The translations under genes were made by a program, and so were the position numbers. 52,636 nt of DNA, from NCBI GenBank assembly GCA_018828145.1, contig JAHJWO010000014.1:1-52636 (forward strand). Reading direction: 5' to 3'. Shown piece by piece: positions 27,436 to 36,794 of the stretch. Position 1 is the first letter of the stretch, and each line of letters begins with the position of its first letter. This DNA comes from Alphaproteobacteria bacterium. GTDB lineage: Bacteria; Pseudomonadota; Alphaproteobacteria; Rhizobiales; Devosiaceae. A model generated the notes under the pieces. It made no database searches and was not told the DNA's origin. It was given only the letters and a program-made list of their open reading frames with translations.

Positions 27436-28356
27436 TCAGCGCTCCGCCACTTCGTCAACCGATGTCGCCGCCTTGTGCAGGTTGCGTTCGCGCAGCCAGA
27501 TGTAGAGGCCGCTGCCGATGATGATGGCGGCGCCGAGGAAGAACCAGTTGTCGGGTGGCTGGTTGAAGATGACCCAGCTGGCCAGCGCCAGGTAGAGCAG
27601 CTGGAGATAGTTGAACGGGGCCAGAGTGGCCGGGGTGGCATAGCGGTGGGCCACCGAGATCAGCAGGTGGCCGCCTACGCCGGCTGCGCCGAGGGTGAAG
27701 AAGGCCACCCAGGAGATGGGTTGGGTGGGCCAGACCCAGTCGGTGAAGGCGATGGGCGTGATGACGAGGAGCGAGATGCCGCCGGCATAGATCTGCTGGG
27801 TCATGGCGCTGTCGACGCCGGCCAGCCTGCGGGTCAGGATGCCGAACAGGGCGCCGAAAAAGGCGGCGGCGAGGCTGAGCAGGGCCGCAGGGTGGAAGGC
27901 CTCGGTGCCGGGGCGGATGATGACCAGGATGCCGACAAAGCCTATGCCGATGGCCAGCCAGCGGCGCCAGCCGACATGTTCGCCCAGCAAGGGCCCCGAG
28001 AGAGCGCAGACCATCAGCGGCGAGGTGAACAGCAGCGCGCCGGTGACCGTCAGTGGCAGGTAGCGCATGGAGAGGAAATTGCCGGCGGTGGAGCCGAGCA
28101 GGCAAAGGCCACGGGCCAGCTCGAGCTTCCAGTTGCCGGTGGAGAAGAGGCTCCAGCCCTGGACGGGCAGCACCAGCAGCAGGAGCAGGGCCACATGCAG
28201 GCCATAGCGGGCAAACATGATCTCGGTGGTGGGCATGCCGGTGGTGGAGAGCCACTTGGCCGAGACGTCGAGGAAGATCAGCACCGACTGGGCCAGCAGC
28301 AGGATGAGGATGGCCTTGTTGGCATTGTGCTCGATGGCGGCGACGGGACGGGCCAT
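27436..28356 (-). CDS. EamA/DMT family transporter, downstream paralogue
   Basis: This 306-residue transporter has ten predicted helices in two EamA repeats. It is close to its upstream neighbour, sharing RYLPLTVTGA, GWRRW, IIRPGTE(A/V)FHPA, RRLAGVDSA and GSGLYIWLRER. Its ATG overlaps the stop of that gene as TGATG, so the pair is translationally coupled. The substrate is unknown; related proteins export amino acids or metabolites, or carry S-adenosylmethionine. Confidence 0.9.
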   Translation of the reverse strand: MARPVAAIEHNANKAILILLLAQSVLIFLDVSAKWLSTTGMPTTEIMFARYGLHVALLLLLVLPVQGWSLFSTGNWKLELARGLCLLGSTAGNFLSMRYLPLTVTGALLFTSPLMVCALSGPLLGEHVGWRRWLAIGIGFVGILVIIRPGTEAFHPAALLSLAAAFFGALFGILTRRLAGVDSAMTQQIYAGGISLLVITPIAFTDWVWPTQPISWVAFFTLGAAGVGGHLLISVAHRYATPATLAPFNYLQLLYLALASWVIFNQPPDNWFFLGAAIIIGSGLYIWLRERNLHKAATSVDEVAER

Positions 28357-29270
28357 CAGCGTTCCTCGGTTATGGGGCTGGCGGGCCTGGCCAGTGCGCG
28401 TTCGCGCAGCCAGATATAGAGGCCGCTGCCCATGACGATGGGGGCGCCGATGAAGAGCCAGATGTCGGGTGGCTGGTTGAAGACGAGCCAGCTTATCGTG
28501 GTGAAGAACAGGATCTGCACATAGGCAAAGGGCGCCAGGGCCGAGGCCGGCGCGAATCGATGGGCCACGGTGATGAACTGATGGCCCGAAAAGCCGATGA
28601 CGCCGATCAGCGCCAGGACGGTCCAGTCGAGGGCATTGGTCGGCCACATCCAGGTGGCGATGGCAAAGGGCGCCAGAACGATGGTGGGCAGGGCCGCGCC
28701 ATAGAATTGCTGCGTGCCGGCCGAATCCACACCGGCAAGGCGCCGGGTCAGCATGGCGTAGCAGGCATAGGACACCGCTCCGCCGAGTGACAGCAGGGTG
28801 GCCGGGTGGAAGACTTCCGTGCCGGGCCGGACGATGATGAGGACGCCGAACAGTCCGACGGCAATGGCGGTCCAGCGGCGCCAGCCGACCGTTTCGCGCA
28901 GGATGAAGACCGACAGGGCCGTGACGATCAGCGGCACGGTGAAGGTGATGGCGCCGGTGACGGTGAGCGGCAGATAGCGGACTGCCGTGAAGTTGCAGAG
29001 CGTCGAGCCGACCAGGGCGCCGGCACGCAGCAGTTCAAGGCCAGGGCTATTGGTGCGCAGCAGGCTCAGCCCCTTGCTGGGCAGGTTGATGGCCGCGGCC
29101 AGGCCCAGATGCACGGCATAGCGCACGAACATCACCTGCAGGGCGGGAATGCCGACCAGGCCCAGCCACTTGGCCGAGCCATCCAGACAGACGAAGAGAA
29201 AATAGGCCGCGAGCACCAGCCCGATGCCGAACAGGCGGCGCTCCTCGATGGGCGCGATGGGAGACGACAT
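28356..29270 (-). CDS. EamA/DMT family transporter, upstream paralogue
   Basis: This 304-residue ten-helix EamA permease is the first gene of a tandem pair that must come from one duplication, as shown by the shared motifs listed for the downstream copy. It differs mainly in the first helices and the loop between repeats. The pair could work as separate homodimers or as a heterodimer, as in paired small DMT proteins, although full-length EamA proteins normally act alone. The substrate is unknown. Confidence 0.9.
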   Translation of the reverse strand: MSSPIAPIEERRLFGIGLVLAAYFLFVCLDGSAKWLGLVGIPALQVMFVRYAVHLGLAAAINLPSKGLSLLRTNSPGLELLRAGALVGSTLCNFTAVRYLPLTVTGAITFTVPLIVTALSVFILRETVGWRRWTAIAVGLFGVLIIVRPGTEVFHPATLLSLGGAVSYACYAMLTRRLAGVDSAGTQQFYGAALPTIVLAPFAIATWMWPTNALDWTVLALIGVIGFSGHQFITVAHRFAPASALAPFAYVQILFFTTISWLVFNQPPDIWLFIGAPIVMGSGLYIWLRERALARPASPITEER

Positions 29271-29401
29271 GGCAGGTCCGGATGGCGGCGCAGGAGGGAG
29301 ACGCGGAGAACCTAGCGATGGAAGATGGCGGAGGTCATGTCAATGACCGAGCGGGCATTCTTGTATGGAAGTTGATGGATCGGTGACGGAGCCTCACCCG
29401 A

Positions 29402-29422
29402 CCTCCCCCTGGTAGGGGGAGG
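29402..29422. repeat. Short palindrome, family R3
   Basis: CCTCCCCCTGGTAGGGGGAGG is a near-perfect hairpin that recurs twice near 46771-46859. It lies between the EamA gene start and the end of the beta-mannosidase gene. The rest of the 200-base gap shows no gene. Confidence 0.75.
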
Positions 29423-29472
29423 AGGAGGCCGGGTGAATGGGGCGATATTGCCGGTGCCTACGCCTGGGCGTC

Positions 29473-31992
29473 CTAGAACGTCTCGCTGAGGTTGCGGACT
29501 TTGAGGGAGGTGATCAGCTCGGAGGCCGAGGGGGTGGCGCCGTGGCGGGGGGTGAAGGTGAGGTCGGTTGTGCGGCCCGGCAGGAGGGTCACGGCATTGT
29601 CGGAGAAATAGCCGGGCGCATCGACGGTGGCGGTGACGAAGAGGGCCGGCTGGTCGCTGGTGAGGCTCAGGACCAGCTGACCATCGACATCGGACCAGGC
29701 GGCCCGGACCTTGGGCTGAACCAGTTCATAGGCCTTGTAGGGCTTGGGGAAATAGTCGTTTTCGCCCAGCAGGTTACCCTTGGCATCTCGCCAGGAGAAG
29801 AACAGAAACTCGTCGGCAGCCAGATCATCGAAGGGCAGTGTTGCGACGGTGATCGCGGCGTCCGGCCCAATGGCGGTATTGCCGGAAAAGACCACACGTT
29901 CGCCCCCGGCTATCTTCACGGCCTTGATTTCGAGCGCGATGCTGACCGGGCCGGCGGTGTCGTTGATACCGCGAAAAACGATGCTGGTCGGCGGGGCATT
30001 CTCAACCGGGGTGCCACGCGAATTGGTGGCGACATCGTTATGCACCGGCACGGCGACGACGTTGACCGGCAGGAAGAAGCGCTTGGCCATGTATTGCAGC
30101 AGCTTCCACTGCCCGCCGTAGTCGAGGCTCGACCAGGAGGCCACCGGCCAGATGTCGTTGATCTGCCAGAACAGGGTGCCCATGCAGCGCGGCTTGGTGG
30201 AGCGCCAGTATTCGATGGCGGTCTTGATGGCGAGGCCCTGCTGGATCTGGCTGAGGAAGACCATCTGATCGAAATCGCGCGGGAAGCGGAAATAGCGCGT
30301 CATGGTCTCAAGGATGCGCGCATTGCCGCCGGCATTGCGCTGGTGGTTTTCCATGACCGGCGAGGACGGATTGCGGTCCTTGGGTTCGGCGAAGGTCTCG
30401 ATGACATTCATCGAGGTGAAGGACTGGAAGCCGAATTCGGAGGCAAAGCGCGGATTGACCGTGCGATAGGCCTCGAAGGGCTTGGCCGAATGCCAGACGT
30501 CCCAATAGTGCGTGTCGCCACGCGTATCGGCATGCCAGCCGTCGGAGAAATCGAGATAGCCCATGGATGGCGAGGACGGCCAGAAGCGGCGGGCCGGATC
30601 CTCGTCCTCGACGATATTGCCGAGCATGTTGTTGAGGCGATCGTAGTTGGCGACATAGCGCTCGGGCGAGGCCTTGGTCTCGGGATACCAGTGCAGCGAA
30701 CCGATGACTTCATTGTCGCCGCACCAGAGCGCGATCGAGGCGTGATGGCTGAGGCGGCGCACCTGCTGGGTGATCTCGGTGCGGACATTGTCGAGGAAGG
30801 GACGATCGGACGGATAGCTCATGCAGGCGAACATGAAATCGTGCCAGATCAGGATGCCGAGCTCGTCGCACATTTCGTAGAAATAGTCGGGCTCATATTG
30901 GCCGCCACCCCAGATGCGCAGCATGTTCATGTTGGCGGCCTTGGCGCTTTCGAGCAGGTCGCGGATGACGGCGGGAGTGATGCGGGACGGAATGGCGTCG
31001 GCGGGAATCCAGTTGGCGCCGAGCATGGAGATGTCGCGGCCGTTGATGCGGCACTTGAAGGAGTGGTCGATCTCGTCCTTCTCGACGATCCATTCGAGCT
31101 TGCGCAGGCCGATCTGGCGGGTGGTCTTCTCGCCCTCGAGGTTGGTGACCAGCTCGTAGAGCGGCTGCTCGCCCTGCCCTGCCGGCCACCAAAGGCGTGG
31201 ATTGCGGATGGTGACATTGTGGGTGAAGACGTTCTCACCCTTGTTGACCACCAGCTTGTCGGCGATCACCTGCCCGTCGATGGTGTGTTCAAGTTCCACT
31301 TCACCGTGAGCAAAGGCAAAAACGCGAGTCTTCAGAGTCAGTTCGACCGAATTGCTGCCATGGGCCTGATCGACCTGGACACTCTCCTGACGCGCCAGCC
31401 GCGACTTGCGCAGGCTCATGGTGCCATAGACACCGATGGGCATGATGCAGATGCCCCAATCCCAACCCGCATGGCACGCGGCCTTGCGGATGAAGTTCAT
31501 GTGGATGCCCTTCAACCCGTTGGTCTGGTAGTTCTTGGTGAAGGGGATCGGGAAGGGATGGGCGTCCGCGCGCGCCTTGGCGACGTCGGGGGCAATGTCG
31601 AATTCGATGCGCAGCGTGTTGTCGCCCGCGCGCACCTTGCCGGTCACGTCGATGTCGTTGCGGCTGAAGCTGTTCTGCGTTTTGGCGATGACCTCGCCAT
31701 TGAGCAGGATGGTGGCGATGCAATCGACCTCGGCCAGGGTGAGGGTCAGATAGCCATCGATATCGGCTGGCGTGGCGGTGAAGCGGCGCTCGACGGACCA
31801 GGCGGTCTCGTTGACCCACATCACCGTCTTTTCATTCTCGCCGAAATAGGGATCGGGAATGCGGTTTTCCGCCAGAAGGGCGGTGTGCACGTCGCCCGGC
31901 AACTGGATCGGCGCGGTGATATCATTGCTCGGAGACGACAGGGTGAAAGTGCCCTGCAAATCGAGGGCGGAATAGGTGGCTGGCATGGCCAT
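29473..31992 (-). CDS. Beta-mannosidase, glycoside hydrolase family 2
   Basis: This 839-residue enzyme should release beta-mannose from manno-oligosaccharides or glycan cores. The layout is a sugar-binding N-terminal domain, an Ig-like domain, the TIM barrel (about 290-610) and C-terminal Ig-like domains. The GH2 catalytic pair is visible: acid/base E428 in WCGDNE and nucleophile E519 in SEFGFQS, 91 residues apart as in known beta-mannosidases. The AWNETAWSVERRF N-terminal style also fits. It has no signal peptide, so it is cytoplasmic and needs imported oligosaccharides. The ATG at 31992 has AGGAG six bases upstream. Confidence 0.92.
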   Translation of the reverse strand: MAMPATYSALDLQGTFTLSSPSNDITAPIQLPGDVHTALLAENRIPDPYFGENEKTVMWVNETAWSVERRFTATPADIDGYLTLTLAEVDCIATILLNGEVIAKTQNSFSRNDIDVTGKVRAGDNTLRIEFDIAPDVAKARADAHPFPIPFTKNYQTNGLKGIHMNFIRKAACHAGWDWGICIMPIGVYGTMSLRKSRLARQESVQVDQAHGSNSVELTLKTRVFAFAHGEVELEHTIDGQVIADKLVVNKGENVFTHNVTIRNPRLWWPAGQGEQPLYELVTNLEGEKTTRQIGLRKLEWIVEKDEIDHSFKCRINGRDISMLGANWIPADAIPSRITPAVIRDLLESAKAANMNMLRIWGGGQYEPDYFYEMCDELGILIWHDFMFACMSYPSDRPFLDNVRTEITQQVRRLSHHASIALWCGDNEVIGSLHWYPETKASPERYVANYDRLNNMLGNIVEDEDPARRFWPSSPSMGYLDFSDGWHADTRGDTHYWDVWHSAKPFEAYRTVNPRFASEFGFQSFTSMNVIETFAEPKDRNPSSPVMENHQRNAGGNARILETMTRYFRFPRDFDQMVFLSQIQQGLAIKTAIEYWRSTKPRCMGTLFWQINDIWPVASWSSLDYGGQWKLLQYMAKRFFLPVNVVAVPVHNDVATNSRGTPVENAPPTSIVFRGINDTAGPVSIALEIKAVKIAGGERVVFSGNTAIGPDAAITVATLPFDDLAADEFLFFSWRDAKGNLLGENDYFPKPYKAYELVQPKVRAAWSDVDGQLVLSLTSDQPALFVTATVDAPGYFSDNAVTLLPGRTTDLTFTPRHGATPSASELITSLKVRNLSETF

Positions 31993-32248
31993 GGTCGTCT
32001 CCTGAAGGCATTTTGCGGCGGCGCCAGCGCGCATTTGGCTGGTCCTGATCGCCCGCTGCAATCGATTGCAGCAGCCTTCTAGCCGGACTCGCGGAGTGTT
32101 CCAATGGGCTCGAACGCAGATTTTGCGGCAATTGCATCGTTGCCACGGCCGATTTCAGCAGAATTGTTGCAGGTCGGACGGTTCTGTTTACGTGTCTATT
32201 AGGGTTTGTGCGGGTAGTTTCGGCCGATACGAGGAGGCCAGAAGGCCA

Positions 32249-34225
32249 ATGTCGGCTCTGATGACCATAAAGCGGTTCTTTGCCGTTCCGGATGATCCCG
32301 ATCTGGTTCAGGCGCAGGCGCGCGCCTTCAGTCGCCAGGTGCCGTTGATGTACGGCATCCTGCTGGTCAACTCACTGGTGCTTGCCGCCACCCATACCGA
32401 GGCCCCCGAACTGCTGCGACTGGTTGTGCCGGGCCTGTTGGCGCTGGTCTGCTTTATCCGCATCACCATGTGGCTGCGCACGCGGGGCCGCCCCATATCG
32501 CACGAAAAGGCACGGCGCCTCCTGGTCAGCGCGGTGCTGGTCGCCGGCATTCTCGGGATCGGGTTTTCCTGGTGGGCGCTGAGCCTTTATCCCTATGGCA
32601 ATGCCTACCAGCAGTCCCATGTCGCCTTCTATATGGGCCTGACCAGCATATGCTGCGTGTTCTGCCTGATGCATCTGCGCGCAGCGGCCACCATGGTGGC
32701 GCTGTGCGTCATCGTGCCCTTTACTGCCTTTTTCGTGATGAGCGGCAATCCGGTGTTCGGGGCCCTGGCGTTCAACTTCGTGCTGGTCGTCGCCGGGCTG
32801 ATGTCGATCCTGTTCGGCAATTACCAGGACTTCGGCGCACTGGTGGCCTCGCGCGCCGCGATCGAGCGCAAGCAGAGCGAGACGCAGCGGCTGTCGGACG
32901 AAAACAACCGGCTGGCCAATATGGACAGCCTGACCGGCTTGCCCAACCGCCGCTCCTTTGACCGCCAGCTCAGCGAGACGCTCGCGGCCGCGCAGGCCGC
33001 CGGCAGCACGATCGCTGTCGCCCGGCTCGATCTCGACAGCTTCAAGGCGATCAACGAGACCTTCGGGCAGATCACCGGCGATCGCGTGCTGATTGAGTCC
33101 GCCAGGCGCCTCATGGCGCTGCGCAAGGCCGACACATTCGTGGCCCGGCTCAGCGCCGACAATTTCGCACTGATCATGCAGGGCGACCTGCACGAGGCCG
33201 GCCTGCGCACGCGCGGGGAAGTGTTGAGCAATGCAATGCGGCTCAGCTTCGACCTGCCCAATGCCATCATCCACCTGTCGGCCTCGGTGGGCTTTGCCAC
33301 GTCACGCCCGGGCGACAGCGCCGATACGCTCTATGACCGGGCCGACTACGCCACCTCCATCGCCAAGCGCGAAGCGCGCGGCGCGGCCGTCATCTTCTCG
33401 GAGCGGCACGCCAAGGAAATCAGCAAGGTCCGGACACTCGAACACGCGCTGCGGACAGCCAACCTGGACGAGGAAATCCATATCCTGTTCCAGCCGCAGT
33501 TCGACATCGCGCTCAACCGGACCACGGGCTACGAAGTGCTGGCCCGCTGGCGCAGCCCGACGCTGGGCGATGTTTCGCCGGCCGAATTCATTCCGATGGC
33601 CGAGCGCATCGGCGTGATCTCGCGGATTACCCAGACCGTGCTGCGCAAGGCGCTGGCCGCTTCGGCGCGGCTGCCCAATTCGCTACGGCTGTCGGTGAAC
33701 CTCTCGGCGCATGACCTGGCGTCCTTCACGGCCATCGGCGCCATTGTCTCGATGGTGACGCGGGCCGGCGCACCCTGCCGGATCGACTTCGAAATCACCG
33801 AGACCGCAGTGATGCGGGACATGGAGCAGGCCAACCAGGCGCTGCTGTCCCTGCTGGCGCTGGGGTCGCGCATTGCGCTGGACGATTTCGGCACCGGCCA
33901 TTCGAGCCTCACCCATGTGCAGAAGCTGCCGCTGGACCGGATCAAGGTGGACCGCAGCTTTGTGGCCGAAGTGACCAGCGACCCCACCAGCCGGGCCATC
34001 ATCAAGACCACGGTCGACCTGTGCCGGAACCTGGGGATTTCCTGCGTGTTTGAGGGCATCGAGACCGAGCAGCAGCTCGACGCCCTGCTCGGGCTGGGCG
34101 GCACGGTGATGCAGGGCTACCTGTTCGGCAGGCCGATGACCGAGGACATGGTGATCGAGCAGCTGTCGAGCGAGCGCAAGGGCTGGCAGGCCCACCGCAA
34201 CCAGATCTTCGGCGCCGCAAGCTAG
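32249..34225 (+). CDS. Membrane GGDEF-EAL protein, probable c-di-GMP phosphodiesterase
   Basis: This 658-residue protein has five or so N-terminal membrane helices (about residues 30-205), a GGDEF domain and an EAL domain. The GGDEF signature is replaced by SADNF at residues 302-306, so cyclase activity should be lost. The EAL domain keeps its metal and catalytic residues: E429 (EVLAR), NLSAHD, EITETA, D545-D546 in DDFGTG, KVDRSF, EGIE and QGYLFGRP. It should degrade cyclic di-GMP and lower its level near the membrane. The ATG at 32249 is chosen; the frame is open upstream to 32066 with no conserved sequence. Confidence 0.92.
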   Translation: MSALMTIKRFFAVPDDPDLVQAQARAFSRQVPLMYGILLVNSLVLAATHTEAPELLRLVVPGLLALVCFIRITMWLRTRGRPISHEKARRLLVSAVLVAGILGIGFSWWALSLYPYGNAYQQSHVAFYMGLTSICCVFCLMHLRAAATMVALCVIVPFTAFFVMSGNPVFGALAFNFVLVVAGLMSILFGNYQDFGALVASRAAIERKQSETQRLSDENNRLANMDSLTGLPNRRSFDRQLSETLAAAQAAGSTIAVARLDLDSFKAINETFGQITGDRVLIESARRLMALRKADTFVARLSADNFALIMQGDLHEAGLRTRGEVLSNAMRLSFDLPNAIIHLSASVGFATSRPGDSADTLYDRADYATSIAKREARGAAVIFSERHAKEISKVRTLEHALRTANLDEEIHILFQPQFDIALNRTTGYEVLARWRSPTLGDVSPAEFIPMAERIGVISRITQTVLRKALAASARLPNSLRLSVNLSAHDLASFTAIGAIVSMVTRAGAPCRIDFEITETAVMRDMEQANQALLSLLALGSRIALDDFGTGHSSLTHVQKLPLDRIKVDRSFVAEVTSDPTSRAIIKTTVDLCRNLGISCVFEGIETEQQLDALLGLGGTVMQGYLFGRPMTEDMVIEQLSSERKGWQAHRNQIFGAAS

Positions 34226-34296
34226 CCAGCACTGGCTGCAACGCCATCGTGGACCCGCGGGTCGCGCGGCAGTATCATCCTGATCGATACGTCCAA

Positions 34297-34321
34297 CCGC
34301 CCCGGCGGGCGGCAGGTTTTT
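34297..34321 (+). terminator. Probable terminator of the GGDEF-EAL gene
   Basis: CCGCCC (34297-34302) pairs with GGGCGG (34307-34312) around CGGC, and TTTTT follows after a 4-base gap. It lies 70 bases past the stop codon. The gap makes it weaker than the others in the window. Confidence 0.6.
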
Positions 34322-34402
34322 CTCGACTTCAATAACCAGGTGATCCGGCGGCGCAGGCCCCGGCCGCACCCGGCCAGATGTGGCAAGCCAAGGGAGGCAA
34401 GG

Positions 34403-34717
34403 ATGCCAAGATACATATTCGCCTATCACGGCGGCAGCATGCCCGAGACCGAGGAGGAAGGAGCCAAGGTCATGGCGGCCTGGACGGACTGGTATGCGGC
34501 CATGGGCGGCCAATTGGCCGATGGCGGGGCAGCGGCCGGCCGGTCGATGACGGTGCATAGCGATGGCAGCGTCAGCAATGACGGCGGGGCCAATCCGTTC
34601 AGCGGCTATACGGTGGTGACTGCCGACAGCCATGACGCGGCCAATGCCATCGCCAAGGGCTGCCCGATCCTGGCAGCGGGCGGGAGCGTGGAAGTCTGCG
34701 AGCTGATCGAGATGTAG
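34403..34717 (+). CDS. YCII-related (DGPF) domain protein
   Basis: This 104-residue protein has the small ferredoxin-like YCII fold (MPRYIFAYHGG, WTDWYAAMGGQLADGG, GYTVVTADSHDAANAIAKGCP). Its function is unknown; such proteins may be small hydrolases or oxidoreductases and are sometimes linked to extracytoplasmic sigma factors, none of which is present here. The ATG at 34403 has a GGGAGG ribosome binding site at the correct spacing, which decides against the longer frame from 34340. Confidence 0.88.
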   Translation: MPRYIFAYHGGSMPETEEEGAKVMAAWTDWYAAMGGQLADGGAAAGRSMTVHSDGSVSNDGGANPFSGYTVVTADSHDAANAIAKGCPILAAGGSVEVCELIEM

Positions 34718-34722
34718 CGTGC

Positions 34723-34747
34723 TGCGCCCGGCGCGAGGCCGGGCGCA
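34723..34747. terminator. Hairpin between convergent genes
   Basis: TGCGCCCGGC (34723-34732) pairs perfectly with GCCGGGCGCA (34738-34747) around a 5-base loop. It lies between the converging YCII and ABC exporter genes. No long U tract follows on either strand, so it may be a Rho-aided or stabilising element. Confidence 0.55.
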
Positions 34748-34766
34748 GACTTGTCATTGGGCGATT

Positions 34767-36620
34767 TCAGGACGCCTCCAGGTCGAGGAAACCGCCGGAC
34801 TGGCGTTCCCACAGCTGCGCATAGTGCCCGCCGGAGGCCAGCAGCTGGGCATGGGTGCCCTCCTCCACGATCTGGCCCTGCTCCAGCACGACGAGGCGGT
34901 CCATGGCCGCGATGGTTGAGAGTCGGTGGGCAATGGCGATCACCGTCTTGCCCTGCATCAGCGTGGTGAGCTGCTCCTGGATGGCCGCCTCGACTTCGGA
35001 ATCGAGGGCGGAGGTGGCTTCGTCGAGCACGAGGATGGGCGCGTTCTTGAGCAGGACGCGGGCAATGGCGACGCGCTGGCGCTGGCCGCCGGAGAGCTTG
35101 ACGCCGCGTTCGCCGACATGGGCGTCGTAGCCACGATTGCCCTTGGGATCGACCAGGCCCATGATGACGTCATGGATCCTGGCCTGCTCGGCGGCCCGCA
35201 TCATTTCCTCATCGGTCGCATTCTGGCGGCCATATTTGAGGTTTTCGCGGACCGAGCGATGCAGCAGTGAGGTGTCCTGGCTGACAAGGCCAATGGCGGC
35301 GCGGACGCTTTCCTGCGTCACGTTCCGCACATCCTGCCCATCGATGCGGATCGCCCCGTCCTGCACGTCGAACATGCGCAAAGCGAGGTTGACCAGGGTC
35401 GACTTGCCCGAGCCGGACCGTCCGACGAGGCCGATCTTCTCGCCCGGCGCCACGGTGAGGTTGAAGGCATCGATGACCGAGCCCTCCTTGCCGCGCCAGT
35501 AGTTGAAGCTGACATTGTCGTAGGTCAGCTCGCCTCTGGTGACGGCCAGCGCCTTGGCCTCGGGCGCATCGAGCATGGTCAGCGGCTGGGCGATGGTCTC
35601 CATGGAATCGCGGATATTGCCGATCTGGCGGAAGATGCTGGAGCCGATTTCGAGGATCCAGCCGCTCATGTTCATGATCTGCAGCGCGAAGGGGATGGCG
35701 GTGGCGACCGCGGCCGCGGTCAGCGCGCCCTCGTTCCAGCCGGTCAGCGCCAGCCAGGTGACCGAGACCACGAGGCCCGCATTGAGCAGGAAGAGGGTCG
35801 ACCACATATAGGTGAACACCCGCATCAGCTTGCGGAAGCTGATGGCGTGGTCATCGATGGAATCGGCCACGTAGCGGTCCTCGTGCCCGCCGGTGGAGAA
35901 GGTCTTGAGCGTCTGGATATTGGTGTAGCTGTCCACGATCCGGCCAGTCATCACCGACTTGCTCTCCGAGAGCTCCTCCGAATAGCGGGCGATGAGCGGC
36001 ATGGTGATGGAGAACAGCACCGCATAGAGCAGCAGCCAGACCCCGATGGGCACCAGCAGGACCGGATCGAGCTGGGCCAGCACGATGATGGCGACCACGA
36101 CGAAGACCAGGGCATACCAGGCAGCGTCGATGGTGAGGTTCACCCCGATCTCGATGGCTTCGCCGGCCTGGATGATCTTGTTGGCGACGCGGCCGGCAAA
36201 GTCGTTCTGGAAGAAGGTCCAGCTCTGGCGGATGACATGCCAGTGGCTCTGCCAGCGGACCAGGTCCACCAGGTTGGGCACGATGGCGTGGTTGCGGATC
36301 AGCGTATCGAGCAGGAAGGTGAGCGGGCGTACCAGAACGACGACGACGATCATCCAGAGAAAGGTCTGGCCGTGCAGGTCGAAGATGTCGCCGGGATTGG
36401 TGGTAGCCAGCATGCCGACGATGAGGCCGACAAAGACCGGCATCAGCGCATCGGCAATGGAGCCGATCGACACAAGCAGGATGCGGATGATGAAGGCGGC
36501 GCGGAACTGGGCGATGAAGTAGCCGACGAATGGCCGGAGGCCCATGGGCGGCTGCCGGTTTTCGGCAAGCGCGGTGGGCGAATAGAGATGGTCGAAATAG
36601 GAAATGACGCGGTTGAACAT
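34767..36620 (-). CDS. ABC exporter half-transporter, second of a pair
   Basis: This 617-residue protein joins a six-helix membrane domain (about residues 30-340) to a C-terminal ATPase (about 370-605). The ATPase has GRSGSGKS, LSGGQRQRVAIA, the Walker B ILVLDEATSALD and an H-loop IAHRLS, so it is complete. It resembles the second exporter of the pair (36958-38808) through the whole length, and the two likely form a heterodimer exporting a lipid, drug or peptide. Between the two lies the 29-residue microprotein gene. The substrate is unknown. Confidence 0.9.
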   Translation of the reverse strand: MFNRVISYFDHLYSPTALAENRQPPMGLRPFVGYFIAQFRAAFIIRILLVSIGSIADALMPVFVGLIVGMLATTNPGDIFDLHGQTFLWMIVVVVLVRPLTFLLDTLIRNHAIVPNLVDLVRWQSHWHVIRQSWTFFQNDFAGRVANKIIQAGEAIEIGVNLTIDAAWYALVFVVVAIIVLAQLDPVLLVPIGVWLLLYAVLFSITMPLIARYSEELSESKSVMTGRIVDSYTNIQTLKTFSTGGHEDRYVADSIDDHAISFRKLMRVFTYMWSTLFLLNAGLVVSVTWLALTGWNEGALTAAAVATAIPFALQIMNMSGWILEIGSSIFRQIGNIRDSMETIAQPLTMLDAPEAKALAVTRGELTYDNVSFNYWRGKEGSVIDAFNLTVAPGEKIGLVGRSGSGKSTLVNLALRMFDVQDGAIRIDGQDVRNVTQESVRAAIGLVSQDTSLLHRSVRENLKYGRQNATDEEMMRAAEQARIHDVIMGLVDPKGNRGYDAHVGERGVKLSGGQRQRVAIARVLLKNAPILVLDEATSALDSEVEAAIQEQLTTLMQGKTVIAIAHRLSTIAAMDRLVVLEQGQIVEEGTHAQLLASGGHYAQLWERQSGGFLDLEAS

Positions 36621-36668
36621 TTTGAGCTCATTTTTGAGCCGCGCCTGACGGAGGGTTCTGGTCCCAGG

Positions 36669-36758
36669 TCAGGTTCGGTGACGATCGGAGGGTTTGGACT
36701 TGCGGCGCGTACCGGGGTTCGGGTTGCCGTTGGCTCGGATCGTGATGATGTCACCCAT
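36669..36758 (-). CDS. 29-residue cationic microprotein with strong ribosome binding site
   Basis: This short open frame encodes MGDIITIRANGNPNPGTRR then a basic tail ending RHRT. It has seven Arg/Lys residues and no membrane segment. A textbook AAAGGAG ribosome binding site lies 7 bases before the ATG (reverse complement of 36766-36772), the best-placed one in the region. It sits between two exporter half-genes of one probable operon, 48 bases before the downstream start. I recognise no family. It could be a real small protein, a leader peptide that controls the downstream exporter, or chance; the strong site argues against chance. Confidence 0.55.
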   Translation of the reverse strand: MGDIITIRANGNPNPGTRRKSKPSDRHRT

Positions 36759-36794
36759 CTGGGTTCTCCTTTGATTGGTTGGGTCTGCGTTCTT

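Noticed and set aside
29437..32082. 881-codon plus-strand frame antisense to the beta-mannosidase gene
   Set aside because: Opposite strand encodes a full GH2 enzyme with both catalytic residues; the antisense product is a low-complexity G/D/E-rich sequence.
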